This document shows, one piece after another, positions 17,884-26,753 of a stretch of DNA of 64,000 nt. The stretch lies in assembly GCF_900110135.1 (NCBI RefSeq), contig NZ_FOCO01000016.1, forward strand, positions 1 through 64,000, written 5' to 3'. Positions within the stretch are counted from its first letter, which is position 1. Each line of letters starts with the position of its first letter. This stretch comes from Pseudorhodobacter antarcticus. GTDB lineage: Bacteria > Pseudomonadota > Alphaproteobacteria > Rhodobacterales > Rhodobacteraceae. The notes under the pieces were generated by a model, which was not told where the DNA came from, did no database searches, and saw only the letters and a list, made by a program, of their open reading frames with translations. Position numbers and translations under genes: made by a program.

Positions 17884-18594
17884 CTACGCCTCAACCGCCA
17901 TTTTTTGCAATTGTGGCGGGGCATACCCCCCCAGCCGAGAGGTTTTCAGCCCCAACCGCACCATAGATTCCGCAAGCGCCACGGCGCAAGAAACGCCGTC
18001 CAAGACAGGCAATCCATGCTCAGTGGCAAGCGATTGCGCAAGGTCGGTCATGCCCGCACAGCCCAGCACAATCGCTTCGCTGCGATCTTCGGCCACGGCG
18101 CGGCCAATTTCAGCGCTGATGCGGTTGCAAGCGTCCGATCCGCTGTGTTCCAACTCCAATACCGCCACTTCGGACGACCGCACACGGGCGCAGCGGGTCC
18201 AAAGACCGTAGCGGTGCAGATTGTGTTCCAGCGCGGGGACCGAACGCGCCAACGTGGTGACCACGCTAAACTTGTTGGAAATGAGGGATGCGAAATGATA
18301 CGCCGCCTCGCCAATGCCGATCACGGGTTTGTCGGTCAAACACCGCGCGGCGTCCAACCCAGTGTCATCAAAACAAGCGATCACAATGGCATCAACATCG
18401 GGCGTGTCGCGGATGACCCCCAACATCCCTGCAAGGCTTATCGCCTCATCGTAATACCCTTCGATGCTGGCAGGGCCATGCGCCGGGTTTGTGGCGATAA
18501 TATCGGTGCCCGGACTGGCCGCACGCCGGGCGGCGGCAGCGATCTTGGTGGTCATCGACGCGGTGGTATTGGGGTTCAAAACAAGAATACGCAT
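17884..18594 (-). CDS. Asp/Glu/hydantoin racemase family protein
   Basis: A 236-residue cofactor-independent racemase-superfamily protein. The two catalytic cysteines expected for the family are present: C74 in VIACFDDTGLDAAR and C179 in AIVLGCAGMTDLA. The N-terminus MRILVLNPNTTASMT is typical of the hydantoin/allantoin racemase branch rather than glutamate racemase MurI. The start codon follows the livF stop with no gap, so the gene is part of the ABC operon. The context suggests the imported compound is a chiral ureide, hydantoin or amino acid that must be racemised; the exact substrate is not determinable. Confidence 0.82.
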   Translation of the reverse strand: MRILVLNPNTTASMTTKIAAAARRAASPGTDIIATNPAHGPASIEGYYDEAISLAGMLGVIRDTPDVDAIVIACFDDTGLDAARCLTDKPVIGIGEAAYHFASLISNKFSVVTTLARSVPALEHNLHRYGLWTRCARVRSSEVAVLELEHSGSDACNRISAEIGRAVAEDRSEAIVLGCAGMTDLAQSLATEHGLPVLDGVSCAVALAESMVRLGLKTSRLGGYAPPQLQKMAVEA

Positions 18595-19317
18595 TTACAG
18601 ATCACCGCCCAGATATGCTGCCTTGATGCGGTCATCACCCATCAACTCTTTGGAATTTCCGGACAAAACCACCGACCCAGTCGACATGGCATAAGCCCGG
18701 CTGGAAATGGACAGCGCCATCCGGCTGTTTTGTTCAACCAGCAAAACTGACACCCCTTCATCGCGCGAAATGGCAACAATGGCGCGCGCGATGTCTTGCA
18801 CCAGTTTTGGCGCAATCCCCAACGAGGGTTCATCCAGCAACAGCAATTTTGGTTTGGCCATCAACGCGCGACCAATCACCATCATCTGCTGTTCGCCCCC
18901 CGACAAGGTGCTGGATTGCTGATTATAGCGTTCTTTCAGACGCGGAAAGCGGGTCAGGATGCTGTCCAACGTGTCGGCAATTCCAGCCTTGTCGCTGCGG
19001 GTAAATGCCCCCATCAGCAAGTTGTCCTTGACCGACATAAAGGGAAACACCCTGCGCCCCTCGGGCACCATCGCGATGCCCCGCCGCACCACATCGGCGG
19101 CGGGCGTGCCATCCAGCCGTTCGCCCATAAAGCTGATGGACCCCGACTTAATCTTTCGTAGCCCCGTGATCGCCCGCAAGATGGATGATTTTCCCGCCCC
19201 GTTGGCCCCAATCAGCGCCACGATTTCGCCTTGCATCAGGTTGATCGACACCCCTTTCAGGGCATAAACGTGGTCGTAATACAGTTCCACATCCTTGAAG
19301 TTCAGCATTTCTGTCAT
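18595..19317 (-). CDS. livF: Branched-chain amino acid/amide-type ABC ATPase LivF
   Basis: A 240-residue ABC ATPase with Walker A GANGAGKSS (residues 37-45), signature LSGGEQQM and Walker B LLLLDEPSLGIAP, the diagnostic LivF/UrtE form. It pairs with the LivG-type ATPase encoded just upstream (3-base gap) to drive a HAAT-family importer. The short size without a C-terminal extension also fits LivF. Confidence 0.88.
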   Translation of the reverse strand: MTEMLNFKDVELYYDHVYALKGVSINLMQGEIVALIGANGAGKSSILRAITGLRKIKSGSISFMGERLDGTPAADVVRRGIAMVPEGRRVFPFMSVKDNLLMGAFTRSDKAGIADTLDSILTRFPRLKERYNQQSSTLSGGEQQMMVIGRALMAKPKLLLLDEPSLGIAPKLVQDIARAIVAISRDEGVSVLLVEQNSRMALSISSRAYAMSTGSVVLSGNSKELMGDDRIKAAYLGGDL

Positions 19318-19320
19318 GGC

Positions 19321-20103
19321 TTACATCCCAATCGCTGCATCTTCAGAGCCGAGGTAAGCCTCGATCACTCGGGGGTTGGCTTGAATTTCGGCGGGCGTCC
19401 CTTCGGCGATTTTCTCGCCAAAATTGATCACGACAATCCGGTCCGAGATTTTCATCACGGCTGGCATATCATGTTCGACCAGCATCACCGTAACACCACG
19501 TTCATCACGCAAGCGGCGCACGCTGGCGACCATTTTCATCGTCTCATCATGGTTCATGCCCGCAAAAGGTTCATCCAGCAAAAGCACGGTTGGCCCGGTC
19601 GCCAAACCAATCGCCATGCCCAAAGCGCGCAAATGCCCTTGCGGCAGGTTTGAAGCCAGCTCATTCCGGATGGCCTCCAGCCCCAGAAAATCGACGATAT
19701 CATCGGCGGATTTGCCAAACGCTGCCTCATCCGCCCTGGCCAGCTTGGACCCGAGGAAGAACCCCAACAGCGACGCTTTTGATCGCAAGTGGTGGGCGAC
19801 GATGATGTTTTCGCGCACGGTCATGGATTTGAAAATGGTGGTTTCCTGAAACGTCCGCACCACCCCCATCCGCGCCACCACATGCGGGGCCAAGTTCGAT
19901 ATCGTCTTGCCGCGAAACAACACCTCGCCGCTGGTGACCGACACAAAGGACGCGATTTGTTTGAACAAGGTGGACTTGCCCGCCCCGTTCGGCCCAATCA
20001 CCGACAGAATTTCACCCTCTGCAACGTCAAAGCTGATGTCGTTATTCGCCGTTAACCCGCCATAGCGTTTGGTCAGGTTTTTGATCTGCAAAATTGGCAT
20101 CAT
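19321..20103 (-). CDS. livG: Branched-chain amino acid/amide-type ABC ATPase LivG
   Basis: A 260-residue ABC ATPase with Walker A GPNGAGKST (residues 37-45), a signature region NLPQGHLRALGMAIGLATGP in which LPQGHLR replaces the usual LSGGQ, and Walker B VLLLDEPFAGMNHDE with the LivG-type AGMN. The altered signature is common in LivG/UrtD proteins. The C-terminal EKIAEGTPAEIQANPRVIEA is the LivG tail. It overlaps livM by four bases. Confidence 0.88.
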   Translation of the reverse strand: MMPILQIKNLTKRYGGLTANNDISFDVAEGEILSVIGPNGAGKSTLFKQIASFVSVTSGEVLFRGKTISNLAPHVVARMGVVRTFQETTIFKSMTVRENIIVAHHLRSKASLLGFFLGSKLARADEAAFGKSADDIVDFLGLEAIRNELASNLPQGHLRALGMAIGLATGPTVLLLDEPFAGMNHDETMKMVASVRRLRDERGVTVMLVEHDMPAVMKISDRIVVINFGEKIAEGTPAEIQANPRVIEAYLGSEDAAIGM

Positions 20104-21071
20104 TTGGGGCCCTCCCTGCGGTCAAACAGACTAAGAACGCCATTGGGCAACACCAACATCAGGGCGATCATGGCCGCAGAATAAATCAGCAGTTGGTATT
20201 CCCGCGCGACCGACAACAGGTCCCACCCGAAATACAACAAGAACGTGCCCAGCATTGGCCCCATGACAAAGCCAAGGCCACCGACAAAGCAATACAGCAT
20301 GAAGTTGACGGAATCGGTGACAACAAAGCTGGATGGATAGATTGACTGCGAAATGGCCACAAAAACCGCACCCGCAATGCCACCGAAAAAGGACGAAATC
20401 GCATAGGCCAACAGGCGCAGATGGGCCGTGTTCACCCCGATAGAGGAGGCCAGCTCCTCATTTTGTTGCAAGCTGCGGCACAGATGGCCCAGCCGGGAAT
20501 TCACGATGCGCCACAGCGCCGCATAGGTCAGCACCATCAGGGTTACGGCCAGCAGGTAAAACGCCAGTTTCGGGTTTTCGATCGTTGCAAAATCGGGAAT
20601 CAGCGGGACGCCGAAAACCGTCAACGCGCCCGGCAGCGGAATAGAGGTGATACCCTTGGCCCCGTTGGTGACAGGCAGCGCCAAGGCAGTTAAGCGCGTC
20701 ACCTCAGTCAGCACCAGCGTGATCATCGCAAAATAAACCCCGCGCAGCCGCAAAATGGGAAGCCCGATAGCAACCGAAATCACCGCGCAAAATAGCCCCG
20801 CCAATGGCAATGTCAGCCAAAACGACACCCCCACTTTGGTCATCAAAACGGCCGAAACATAGCCGCCCATAAGCGCATAAGCCCCTTGGCCAATGTTGAT
20901 CCGCCCGATGTAAAACGTCAGCCAGACCCCGGCAGACCCGATGGACAGCAGCGCAACCGAGGTCAGCGTGTAATAAAAATCCCAGCGCCCTGACACGGCG
21001 ATCATCATGGGCACCGCCACAAAGACCACCAGCAGAAAGACACCAATGCCAGCAAGGTTCGTTTTTGTCAT
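20100..21071 (-). CDS. livM: Branched-chain amino acid/amide-type ABC permease LivM
   Basis: A 323-residue permease with about nine helices. GLPILRLRGVYFAMITLVLTE and the EAA-like LGHLCRSLQQNEELASSIGV stretch identify it as LivM/UrtC type. It forms the membrane channel with LivH and is coupled to livG by an ATGA overlap. Confidence 0.87.
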   Translation of the reverse strand: MTKTNLAGIGVFLLVVFVAVPMMIAVSGRWDFYYTLTSVALLSIGSAGVWLTFYIGRINIGQGAYALMGGYVSAVLMTKVGVSFWLTLPLAGLFCAVISVAIGLPILRLRGVYFAMITLVLTEVTRLTALALPVTNGAKGITSIPLPGALTVFGVPLIPDFATIENPKLAFYLLAVTLMVLTYAALWRIVNSRLGHLCRSLQQNEELASSIGVNTAHLRLLAYAISSFFGGIAGAVFVAISQSIYPSSFVVTDSVNFMLYCFVGGLGFVMGPMLGTFLLYFGWDLLSVAREYQLLIYSAAMIALMLVLPNGVLSLFDRREGPK

Positions 21072-21075
21072 AATT

Positions 21076-21945
21076 TCAACCCCAAGGCTTGCCCATCAGC
21101 CCTTGCGGACGGAAGGCGAGGAACACCATCAGCGAGGCGAAGATGGCAAGATAGGTGATGTCGCCATAAGCGGCCAACATGGTTAGGCCAACGCTTTCCA
21201 TCATGCCCAGAATGAAACCGCCCGCGATGGCCCCCGAAATAACGCCCGCACCGCCGATCATGATCATCATGAACGCTTTGATCGAGGTTGGCCCACCCAT
21301 GCCCAAATTGATGCCTGTGATGGTGACCAGCAACCCGCCAACCAACCCGGCCAGCATCGCACCCAAGGCAAATCCGATCATGGAATATCTGTCCACATCG
21401 ACGCCCATCAATTGTGCCGCCACCCGGTCTTGGGCCAATGCGCGCATGGCGCGGCCCGCCTTTGAATATTGCATAAAGGCGATAAAACCCGCGATCAGCG
21501 CAATCGCCAGCACACCGATCAAAATGCGGTCATAGGGCATGATAATCCGCATGTCCCAGTTGAACACGCCATCGACAATTTTCGGCACGCCGCGCTGTTT
21601 TTCACCAAACAACAGCAAAATCGCGGCATCCAAGAAAAACGCAATCCCCGCGGCCAGCAGCATCGTGCTTTCCTCGCGTTTGGATTTGCGAATGACGGGG
21701 CGGAACAAATACACCTCAATCAGCGCACCCATTATGGCCAAGATTATGGCCGAAGCGAAAAGCCCGACGATAAACGGCAGCCCTAACTGGGCGACAACCG
21801 TATAAGTGACAAAGCCACCGAAAACATACATTTGCCCATGGGCGAAATTCAGCACGTTCATCAGGGAAAAAATCAGGGTCAGCCCCAGCGCGATCAGCGC
21901 ATATTGGGCCCCAAGATAAAATCCGTTTGCAAGGATCTGTTCCAT
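21076..21945 (-). CDS. livH: Branched-chain amino acid/amide-type ABC permease LivH
   Basis: A 289-residue permease: EQILANGFYLGAQYALIALG and MNVLNFAHGQMYVFGGFV are the LivH/UrtB N-terminal signature, and the loop GRAMRALAQDRVAAQLMGVD is the ATPase-contact region. The start at 21945 has AAAGGG five bases upstream; a longer frame to 21981 has no such site. Four bases separate it from livM. Confidence 0.88.
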   Translation of the reverse strand: MEQILANGFYLGAQYALIALGLTLIFSLMNVLNFAHGQMYVFGGFVTYTVVAQLGLPFIVGLFASAIILAIMGALIEVYLFRPVIRKSKREESTMLLAAGIAFFLDAAILLLFGEKQRGVPKIVDGVFNWDMRIIMPYDRILIGVLAIALIAGFIAFMQYSKAGRAMRALAQDRVAAQLMGVDVDRYSMIGFALGAMLAGLVGGLLVTITGINLGMGGPTSIKAFMMIMIGGAGVISGAIAGGFILGMMESVGLTMLAAYGDITYLAIFASLMVFLAFRPQGLMGKPWG

Positions 21946-22013
21946 GCTCGCCCTTTCAGATTTGGGGGAAACAGGGGCCACCCCACAGGATGACCCCAGA
22001 TAGAAAGGGGGGC

Positions 22014-23201
22014 TTAGTCGACTTGCGCCACGAACAGCGTTTCAAACACGCCATCTTTGTACGCATTGACCACCAACGGCACCGACACTTGGCGCTTTTG
22101 CCCAAAGGATGTCGTGCCCACATAGCTCAGCTTGGCATCGCCAACCATATAAGGGTTCGGCGCTTCAAACGTATCCATCGTGGTCTTGAACGCCTCGATA
22201 TCGGTCATCGCCGCCGGATTGGCCGCAATGGTCGCAAGGATGTATTCCAGCGCATAAACCTTGGTGTTGGATTCATCGTTATATTCGCCAAACATCTTGG
22301 TATAACGGTCAACGAATTCGCGCATCGCATCAGACGCCAGTTCGGGCGTGGATGCCCCCCCGACCGAGATGAACCCGTTGGCCAAATCGCCCGCACCCTC
22401 TTGCAACACGGCCGCATCCTGCGCGGTTTCTGTCGAAATCAAACCGGTAAAGCCCAGTTCGCGCGCAGACCGGATCAGTTGTGGCGCGTTGGCAGGCGAC
22501 ACGCCCGACAGCACCAGCAGATCGGGTGATGTTTTGATGACGGGCAGCATCACAGGGGTGAAATCGGTGGTGTCCATCTGATAGGTGACGGTGTCTGACA
22601 CCACCTCCAACCCCAAGGCCTTGGCAGCAGCGGCACCGGAATCGCGCTGCGACAGCGGGTCGGATTCGTTTCCGGCGATAAAGGCGACGGTTTTGATGCC
22701 ATTGTTTTCCATAAGATATTTATAGATGGCAGGCCCGGATTGATAATTCGCGACCATGCCCAGAATGGCGTTTGATGCTGGGGCTTCATACAGCGATTTG
22801 GGGAATGCATAAGGGAAGTATATGATGTTGTTTTGTTCGGCCACTGGGCGCACGGCCGCAGCACCGTCATCAACGTTCGGGCCAACGACATAGTGAATTC
22901 CGGCCTGCGCCATCTGTTCCATCCCGGCGATGGCACGCTTGGGGTCTTTTTGGTCATCAAAGGCGACGATTTCAACATCGTACATCGTGCCGCCGATATC
23001 ATAACCGCCGATTTCATTGATCCAGGCGGCCCGCGCCTCCATCGAGCGTTGGTTTGACGTGCCCCAAGCCGCAGCTGGCCCCGAGGTAACGCCGACAAAC
23101 CCGATTTTTAGGACCGGATTTTCCGCAAAGGCGGCGCTGACAAGTGCGAAACTGGCAATGGCAGCAAATGTGGTTGATTTGAGCAGACTGCGACGGTTCA
23201 T
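22014..23201 (-). CDS. Periplasmic binding protein of the HAAT/amide ABC importer
   Basis: A 395-residue type-I periplasmic binding protein (LivJ/AmiC/UrtA-like) with signal peptide MNRRSLLKSTTFAAIASFAL...AFA. The mature start VLKIGFVGVTSGPAAAWG and NEIGGYDIGGTMYDVEIV are typical of the receptor family. The start at 23201 has AAGGGAG seven bases upstream; the frame extends to 23222 but that ATG lacks a site. The protein heads the operon SBP-livHMGF-racemase. Ligand choice (branched-chain amino acid, short amide, ureide or hydantoin) is not visible; the racemase at the operon end favours a chiral amide or ureide. Confidence 0.85.
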   Translation of the reverse strand: MNRRSLLKSTTFAAIASFALVSAAFAENPVLKIGFVGVTSGPAAAWGTSNQRSMEARAAWINEIGGYDIGGTMYDVEIVAFDDQKDPKRAIAGMEQMAQAGIHYVVGPNVDDGAAAVRPVAEQNNIIYFPYAFPKSLYEAPASNAILGMVANYQSGPAIYKYLMENNGIKTVAFIAGNESDPLSQRDSGAAAAKALGLEVVSDTVTYQMDTTDFTPVMLPVIKTSPDLLVLSGVSPANAPQLIRSARELGFTGLISTETAQDAAVLQEGAGDLANGFISVGGASTPELASDAMREFVDRYTKMFGEYNDESNTKVYALEYILATIAANPAAMTDIEAFKTTMDTFEAPNPYMVGDAKLSYVGTTSFGQKRQVSVPLVVNAYKDGVFETLFVAQVD

Positions 23202-23290
23202 GGCAAACTCCCTTATGGCCAAAGATGTTCAAGGTCCGTTCCGGGTTACGATTGGCAAAATCCAACCGATCCGGCATTATTGTTAACAAT

Positions 23291-23302
23291 CATGTAAACA
23301 TG
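23291..23302. promoter_or_regulatory. Palindrome CATGT-AA-ACATG in the divergent promoter
   Basis: Perfect five-base arms around AA lie in the 180-base gap between the binding-protein gene and the divergent GntR/FCD regulator. The position, 90 bases from each start, fits an operator for that regulator, but the FCD binding motif here is unknown. Confidence 0.3.
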
Positions 23303-23380
23303 TATATTCTAATCTGTCGACAATTTTCGTTACTTGCTGTCCTTCATTATGCTAACTATCTGTAACCAAGGTTTATTCTC

Positions 23381-24112
23381 ATGGTCGGATCGCCACCTAT
23401 GCCCCCTGCGCCAAAAAATATGCATATAATTGATATTGCAGAAGAAATTGATGAAGAAACCATCGTTGACCGCATATTTGAGGCGGTGGTGGAACAGCGT
23501 TTGCCCGCGGGAACCAAGCTGTCCGAACAGGCGTTGTGCGAAGCTTTTGGCGTGGGCCGCATGCGAATCAGGCGCGCGCTGTTGCTTTTGGCAAGCCGCG
23601 AGGTGGTGGACCTGCATCCCAACAAAGGGGCCTACATCGCATCTCCAACCGCAGAACAAGCGCGCGAAATCTTTGAAGCCCGCATGGTTTTGGAACCAAC
23701 GATCGCAACAATCGCCGCTGGCCGCGCCACGCCCGCAGAGGTGGCCGCGCTGAAATCGCATCTTGAGGCTGAATCTGCTGCACAAATCAGTGGCAATCGC
23801 CGCGATGCCATTCGCCTTTCGGGGCAATTCCACATCATGCTGGCGCAGATGGCCGGAAATGGGGTGATGCTGCGTATGGTCAAGGAACTGGTCACGCGCA
23901 CATCATTGCTGATTGGAATTTACGGGTCTGCCGGGGTCACAAACTGCCGCGACGATGAACATTCTTTGATCGCTGACGCTTTTGCCGCAGGTGATGGCGC
24001 CAAAGCTGCCCTGCTGATGCAAGAGCATTTGGAGCATATTCAGTCCCACCTTGACCTGACTGCCAAATCAGGCGGCCCGGTCGATTTGCTCCAACTTTTC
24101 CGAAAAGAATAA
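23381..24112 (+). CDS. GntR-family regulator, FCD (FadR) type
   Basis: A 243-residue regulator: an N-terminal winged helix (about residues 25-90, LSEQALCEAFGVGRMRIRRA) and a C-terminal FCD ligand domain with FEARMVLEP, the metal-binding histidine in SGQFHIMLAQMAG and HSLIADAFAAGDGAKAALLMQ. It is transcribed away from the HAAT-type ABC operon, so it is the likely regulator of that importer and racemase. FCD regulators usually sense organic acids or amino-acid breakdown products. The start at 23381 has an AAGG nine bases upstream; later ATGs also occur. Confidence 0.85.
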   Translation: MVGSPPMPPAPKNMHIIDIAEEIDEETIVDRIFEAVVEQRLPAGTKLSEQALCEAFGVGRMRIRRALLLLASREVVDLHPNKGAYIASPTAEQAREIFEARMVLEPTIATIAAGRATPAEVAALKSHLEAESAAQISGNRRDAIRLSGQFHIMLAQMAGNGVMLRMVKELVTRTSLLIGIYGSAGVTNCRDDEHSLIADAFAAGDGAKAALLMQEHLEHIQSHLDLTAKSGGPVDLLQLFRKE

Positions 24113-24151
24113 GCTAAGTTTAGGGGAATTGCCCAACGGCCACCTTGGCCC

Positions 24152-24910
24152 CTAGGCAATCACAACCGCCGTTTGCGACTCCGCGCATTTCGCCAAAACG
24201 GCAGCACTGACCGGCGCATCGGTGAAAAACGTGTCAATCTGTGCCAGCGAAACGATGCGGGCGGGCGCTGTGCGGGTGAACTTGGAACGATCGGCGGTTA
24301 AAAAAGTACGCCGGGCCTGCGCGATGATGGTTTGGCTGACCTGCACCTCTTGGAAATCGAAATCCAGCAAATCACCGTCTTGGTCCAGCGCGGAACAGCC
24401 AATCACTGCGAAATCAAACTTGAACTGTCGGATGGTGTTTGACGCCAAATGCCCCACCAACCCCCCATCTGACCGGCGCAGCGACCCGCCCGTCACAATC
24501 ACCTCACAATCCGGGTTGGCGGCAAGGATGGTTGCCACGTTCATGTTATTGGTCACAACCAACAGGTTCTGATGTCGCAGCAAGGCGCGCGCCACCGCTT
24601 CGGTGCTGGTGCCGATGTTCAAAAACAGCGACGCTCCATCGGGGATTTGGTCAGCACAGGCGCGCGCGATGGCGGTTTTCGCGTCTCCATTCAGGATGCG
24701 CCGATCCTCGTATCCGATGTTACTGGTCCCGGATACCAAAATCGCGCCACCATGCACCCGCTGCAATTTCCCGCTGTCTGCCAGTTCGGACAGATCACGG
24801 CGAATGGTTTGCACCGTCACGCCAAATCGGGTGGCCAGATCATCGACCATCACGCGCCCTTCTTTGCGGGCCACTTCCAGAATGTCGGGCTGGCGAAAAC
24901 TTTGGGACAT
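24152..24910 (-). CDS. glpR: DeoR-family glycerol regulon repressor GlpR
   Basis: A 252-residue DeoR protein: N-terminal HTH (about residues 6-60, ILEVARKEGRVMVDDLATRF then GVTVQTIRRDLSELADSGKL) and the DeoR C-terminal sensor domain with LNIGTSTEAVARALLRH and CEVIVTGGSLRRSDGGLVG. It is divergent from glpD and the glycerol importer, as expected for GlpR, which in other bacteria is released by glycerol-3-phosphate. The intergenic region contains GlpR-like half-sites. The substrate assignment is from context. Confidence 0.88.
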   Translation of the reverse strand: MSQSFRQPDILEVARKEGRVMVDDLATRFGVTVQTIRRDLSELADSGKLQRVHGGAILVSGTSNIGYEDRRILNGDAKTAIARACADQIPDGASLFLNIGTSTEAVARALLRHQNLLVVTNNMNVATILAANPDCEVIVTGGSLRRSDGGLVGHLASNTIRQFKFDFAVIGCSALDQDGDLLDFDFQEVQVSQTIIAQARRTFLTADRSKFTRTAPARIVSLAQIDTFFTDAPVSAAVLAKCAESQTAVVIA

Positions 24911-24938
24911 TGGGCACGATTCCTATGGTTCTTAAATG

Positions 24939-24953
24939 TTCGTTTTACACGAA
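24939..24953. promoter_or_regulatory. Candidate GlpR operator
   Basis: TTCG (24939-24942) and CGAA (24950-24953) form an inverted repeat with a seven-base spacer inside ATGTTCGTTTTACACGAAG, resembling the ATGTTCG/CGAACAT core of known GlpR operators. Further CGAA half-sites follow at about 24958 and 25081 and a TTCGC near 25118 in the same glpR-glpD gap, suggesting cooperative repression. Confidence 0.45.
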
Positions 24954-25156
24954 GTTGCGAAAAATACGAATATAAAACGGCTTATAAGTGGCGCTTTGTT
25001 CATCAGACAGGGGGAACGGCATGAAGAAAACACCGAAATGTCAGGGTGTTAGGCAGCCTTAAAGTGTAAAAGGCACATAAACGAATAAAAATGTTGCGAA
25101 AGCGCGCTTTGCATGGTTCGCTAAAGGTAATCACGTTCATTTGGCGGGGAGGCCTA

Positions 25157-26752
25157 ATGACACATCAACCCAAAAACAGTGCTGTGACGGACCTGTTTAT
25201 TATCGGGGGCGGCATCAACGGCTGCGGCATTGCGCGTGACGCGGCAGGGCGCGGGTTAAGCGTGGCACTGGCCGAAATGAACGATCTTGCATCGGCCACC
25301 TCCTCCGCCTCTACCAAGCTGTTTCACGGTGGGTTGCGCTATTTGGAATATTGGGAAGTGCGCCTTGTGCGCGAGGCGCTGATTGAACGCGAAACCTTGC
25401 TGCGCGCCATGCCGCATATCAGCTGGCCCCTACGTTTTGTGCTGCCATATCATAAGGATATGCGGTTCGAAGGGGACACCCCCACATCCAAGCTGTTGAA
25501 TATTGTGATGCCGTGGATGAAGGGGCGCAGGCCCGCGTGGCTGATCCGGGTTGGGTTGTTTTTGTACGATAATCTGGGCGGGCGCAAGATTTTGCCGGGC
25601 ACCAAAACGCTGTCCTTGCCCGGCACGCCCGAAGGCACCCCGCTGGAGGATCGCTTTCTCCATGCCTATGAATATTCCGATTGCTGGATCGAAGATTCCC
25701 GTCTGGTGATTTTGAACGCCCGCGATGCGCAGGCGCGCGGCGCAGAAATTATGGTTCGAACGAAAGTGATTTCGGCCCAGCGGGTGGATGACCTTTGGGA
25801 AATCACGCTGGAGCGGGGCGGTGCGCGCGAGGTGCGGCGCGCGCGGATGTTGGTGAACGCAGCAGGCCCGTGGGTGGGCGACGTGATCCAGCAAAAGGTG
25901 CGGGTCAATTCCACCGAAGGTGTGCGTTTGGTGCGTGGCAGCCATATTGTGACCCACCGCCTGTACGACCACGACAAATGCTATTTCTTTCAAGGCACCG
26001 ATGGGCGTATCATTTTCGCCATTCCGTATGAACAGGATTTTACTCTGATCGGCACCACCGACGCCGAACATGACAGCCCCGATAAAACCCCGGTTTGCAC
26101 CCCGGCAGAGCGCGATTACCTAATCGCGTTTGCGAATGACTATTTCAAGCAAGATATCAGCGTGGCCGATGTGGTCTGGACCTATTCCGGGGTGCGGCCT
26201 TTGTATGATGATGGGGCAAGCAGTGCCACCGCCGCGACCCGCGATTACACTCTAAAGGTGGATGCCGTGGGCGGCGCGCCAATTTTGAACATTTTTGGCG
26301 GCAAGATAACCACCTACCGCCGCTTGGCCGAAAGTGCGCTGGACAAAATCGCGCCCTATTTTCCCGATCTGCGCCCAGAATGGACAGCAGGCGTGGCCTT
26401 GCCGGGCGGGAATTTTCCGCATGACGGCGTGCCTGCGCTTATCGCCAAACTGCGCGCCGAATATCCGTTCTTGACCGCGTTCTGGGCACGCCGTTTGGTC
26501 CACGCTTATGGCACCGAGGCGGCCGATGTGCTGGGCGATGCCACCAGCCCCGCTGACTTGGGGCTTGATTTTGGCGCAACCCTGACAGCGCGTGAAGTGG
26601 GTTGGCTGATGGCGCATGAATATGCACAGCGCGCTGACGATGTGGTTTGGCGGCGCAACAAACTGGGCTTGCGGTTGGACAAGGGGCAAATCGCAGCGCT
26701 TGATGATTGGATGCAAAGCGGGGATGCCGCGCTGATGAAAGCGGGGGAATAA
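25157..26752 (+). CDS. glpD: Aerobic glycerol-3-phosphate dehydrogenase GlpD
   Basis: A 531-residue FAD-dependent membrane-associated enzyme that oxidises G3P to dihydroxyacetone phosphate and reduces ubiquinone. The FAD-binding motif GGGINGCGIARDAAGRG is at residues 17-33, followed by the conserved SSASTKLFHGGLRYLE and the C-terminal GGKITTYRRLAESAL. GGGAGG lies five bases before the ATG at 25157; the frame extends upstream to 25091 without support. It opens the glpD-STPQUV operon, so glycerol uptake and oxidation are made together. Confidence 0.94.
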   Translation: MTHQPKNSAVTDLFIIGGGINGCGIARDAAGRGLSVALAEMNDLASATSSASTKLFHGGLRYLEYWEVRLVREALIERETLLRAMPHISWPLRFVLPYHKDMRFEGDTPTSKLLNIVMPWMKGRRPAWLIRVGLFLYDNLGGRKILPGTKTLSLPGTPEGTPLEDRFLHAYEYSDCWIEDSRLVILNARDAQARGAEIMVRTKVISAQRVDDLWEITLERGGAREVRRARMLVNAAGPWVGDVIQQKVRVNSTEGVRLVRGSHIVTHRLYDHDKCYFFQGTDGRIIFAIPYEQDFTLIGTTDAEHDSPDKTPVCTPAERDYLIAFANDYFKQDISVADVVWTYSGVRPLYDDGASSATAATRDYTLKVDAVGGAPILNIFGGKITTYRRLAESALDKIAPYFPDLRPEWTAGVALPGGNFPHDGVPALIAKLRAEYPFLTAFWARRLVHAYGTEAADVLGDATSPADLGLDFGATLTAREVGWLMAHEYAQRADDVVWRRNKLGLRLDKGQIAALDDWMQSGDAALMKAGE

Positions 26753-26753
26753 A

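Noticed and set aside
17746-18750. 334-residue plus-strand frame
   Set aside because: It lies antisense to the racemase and part of livF, both with intact motifs.
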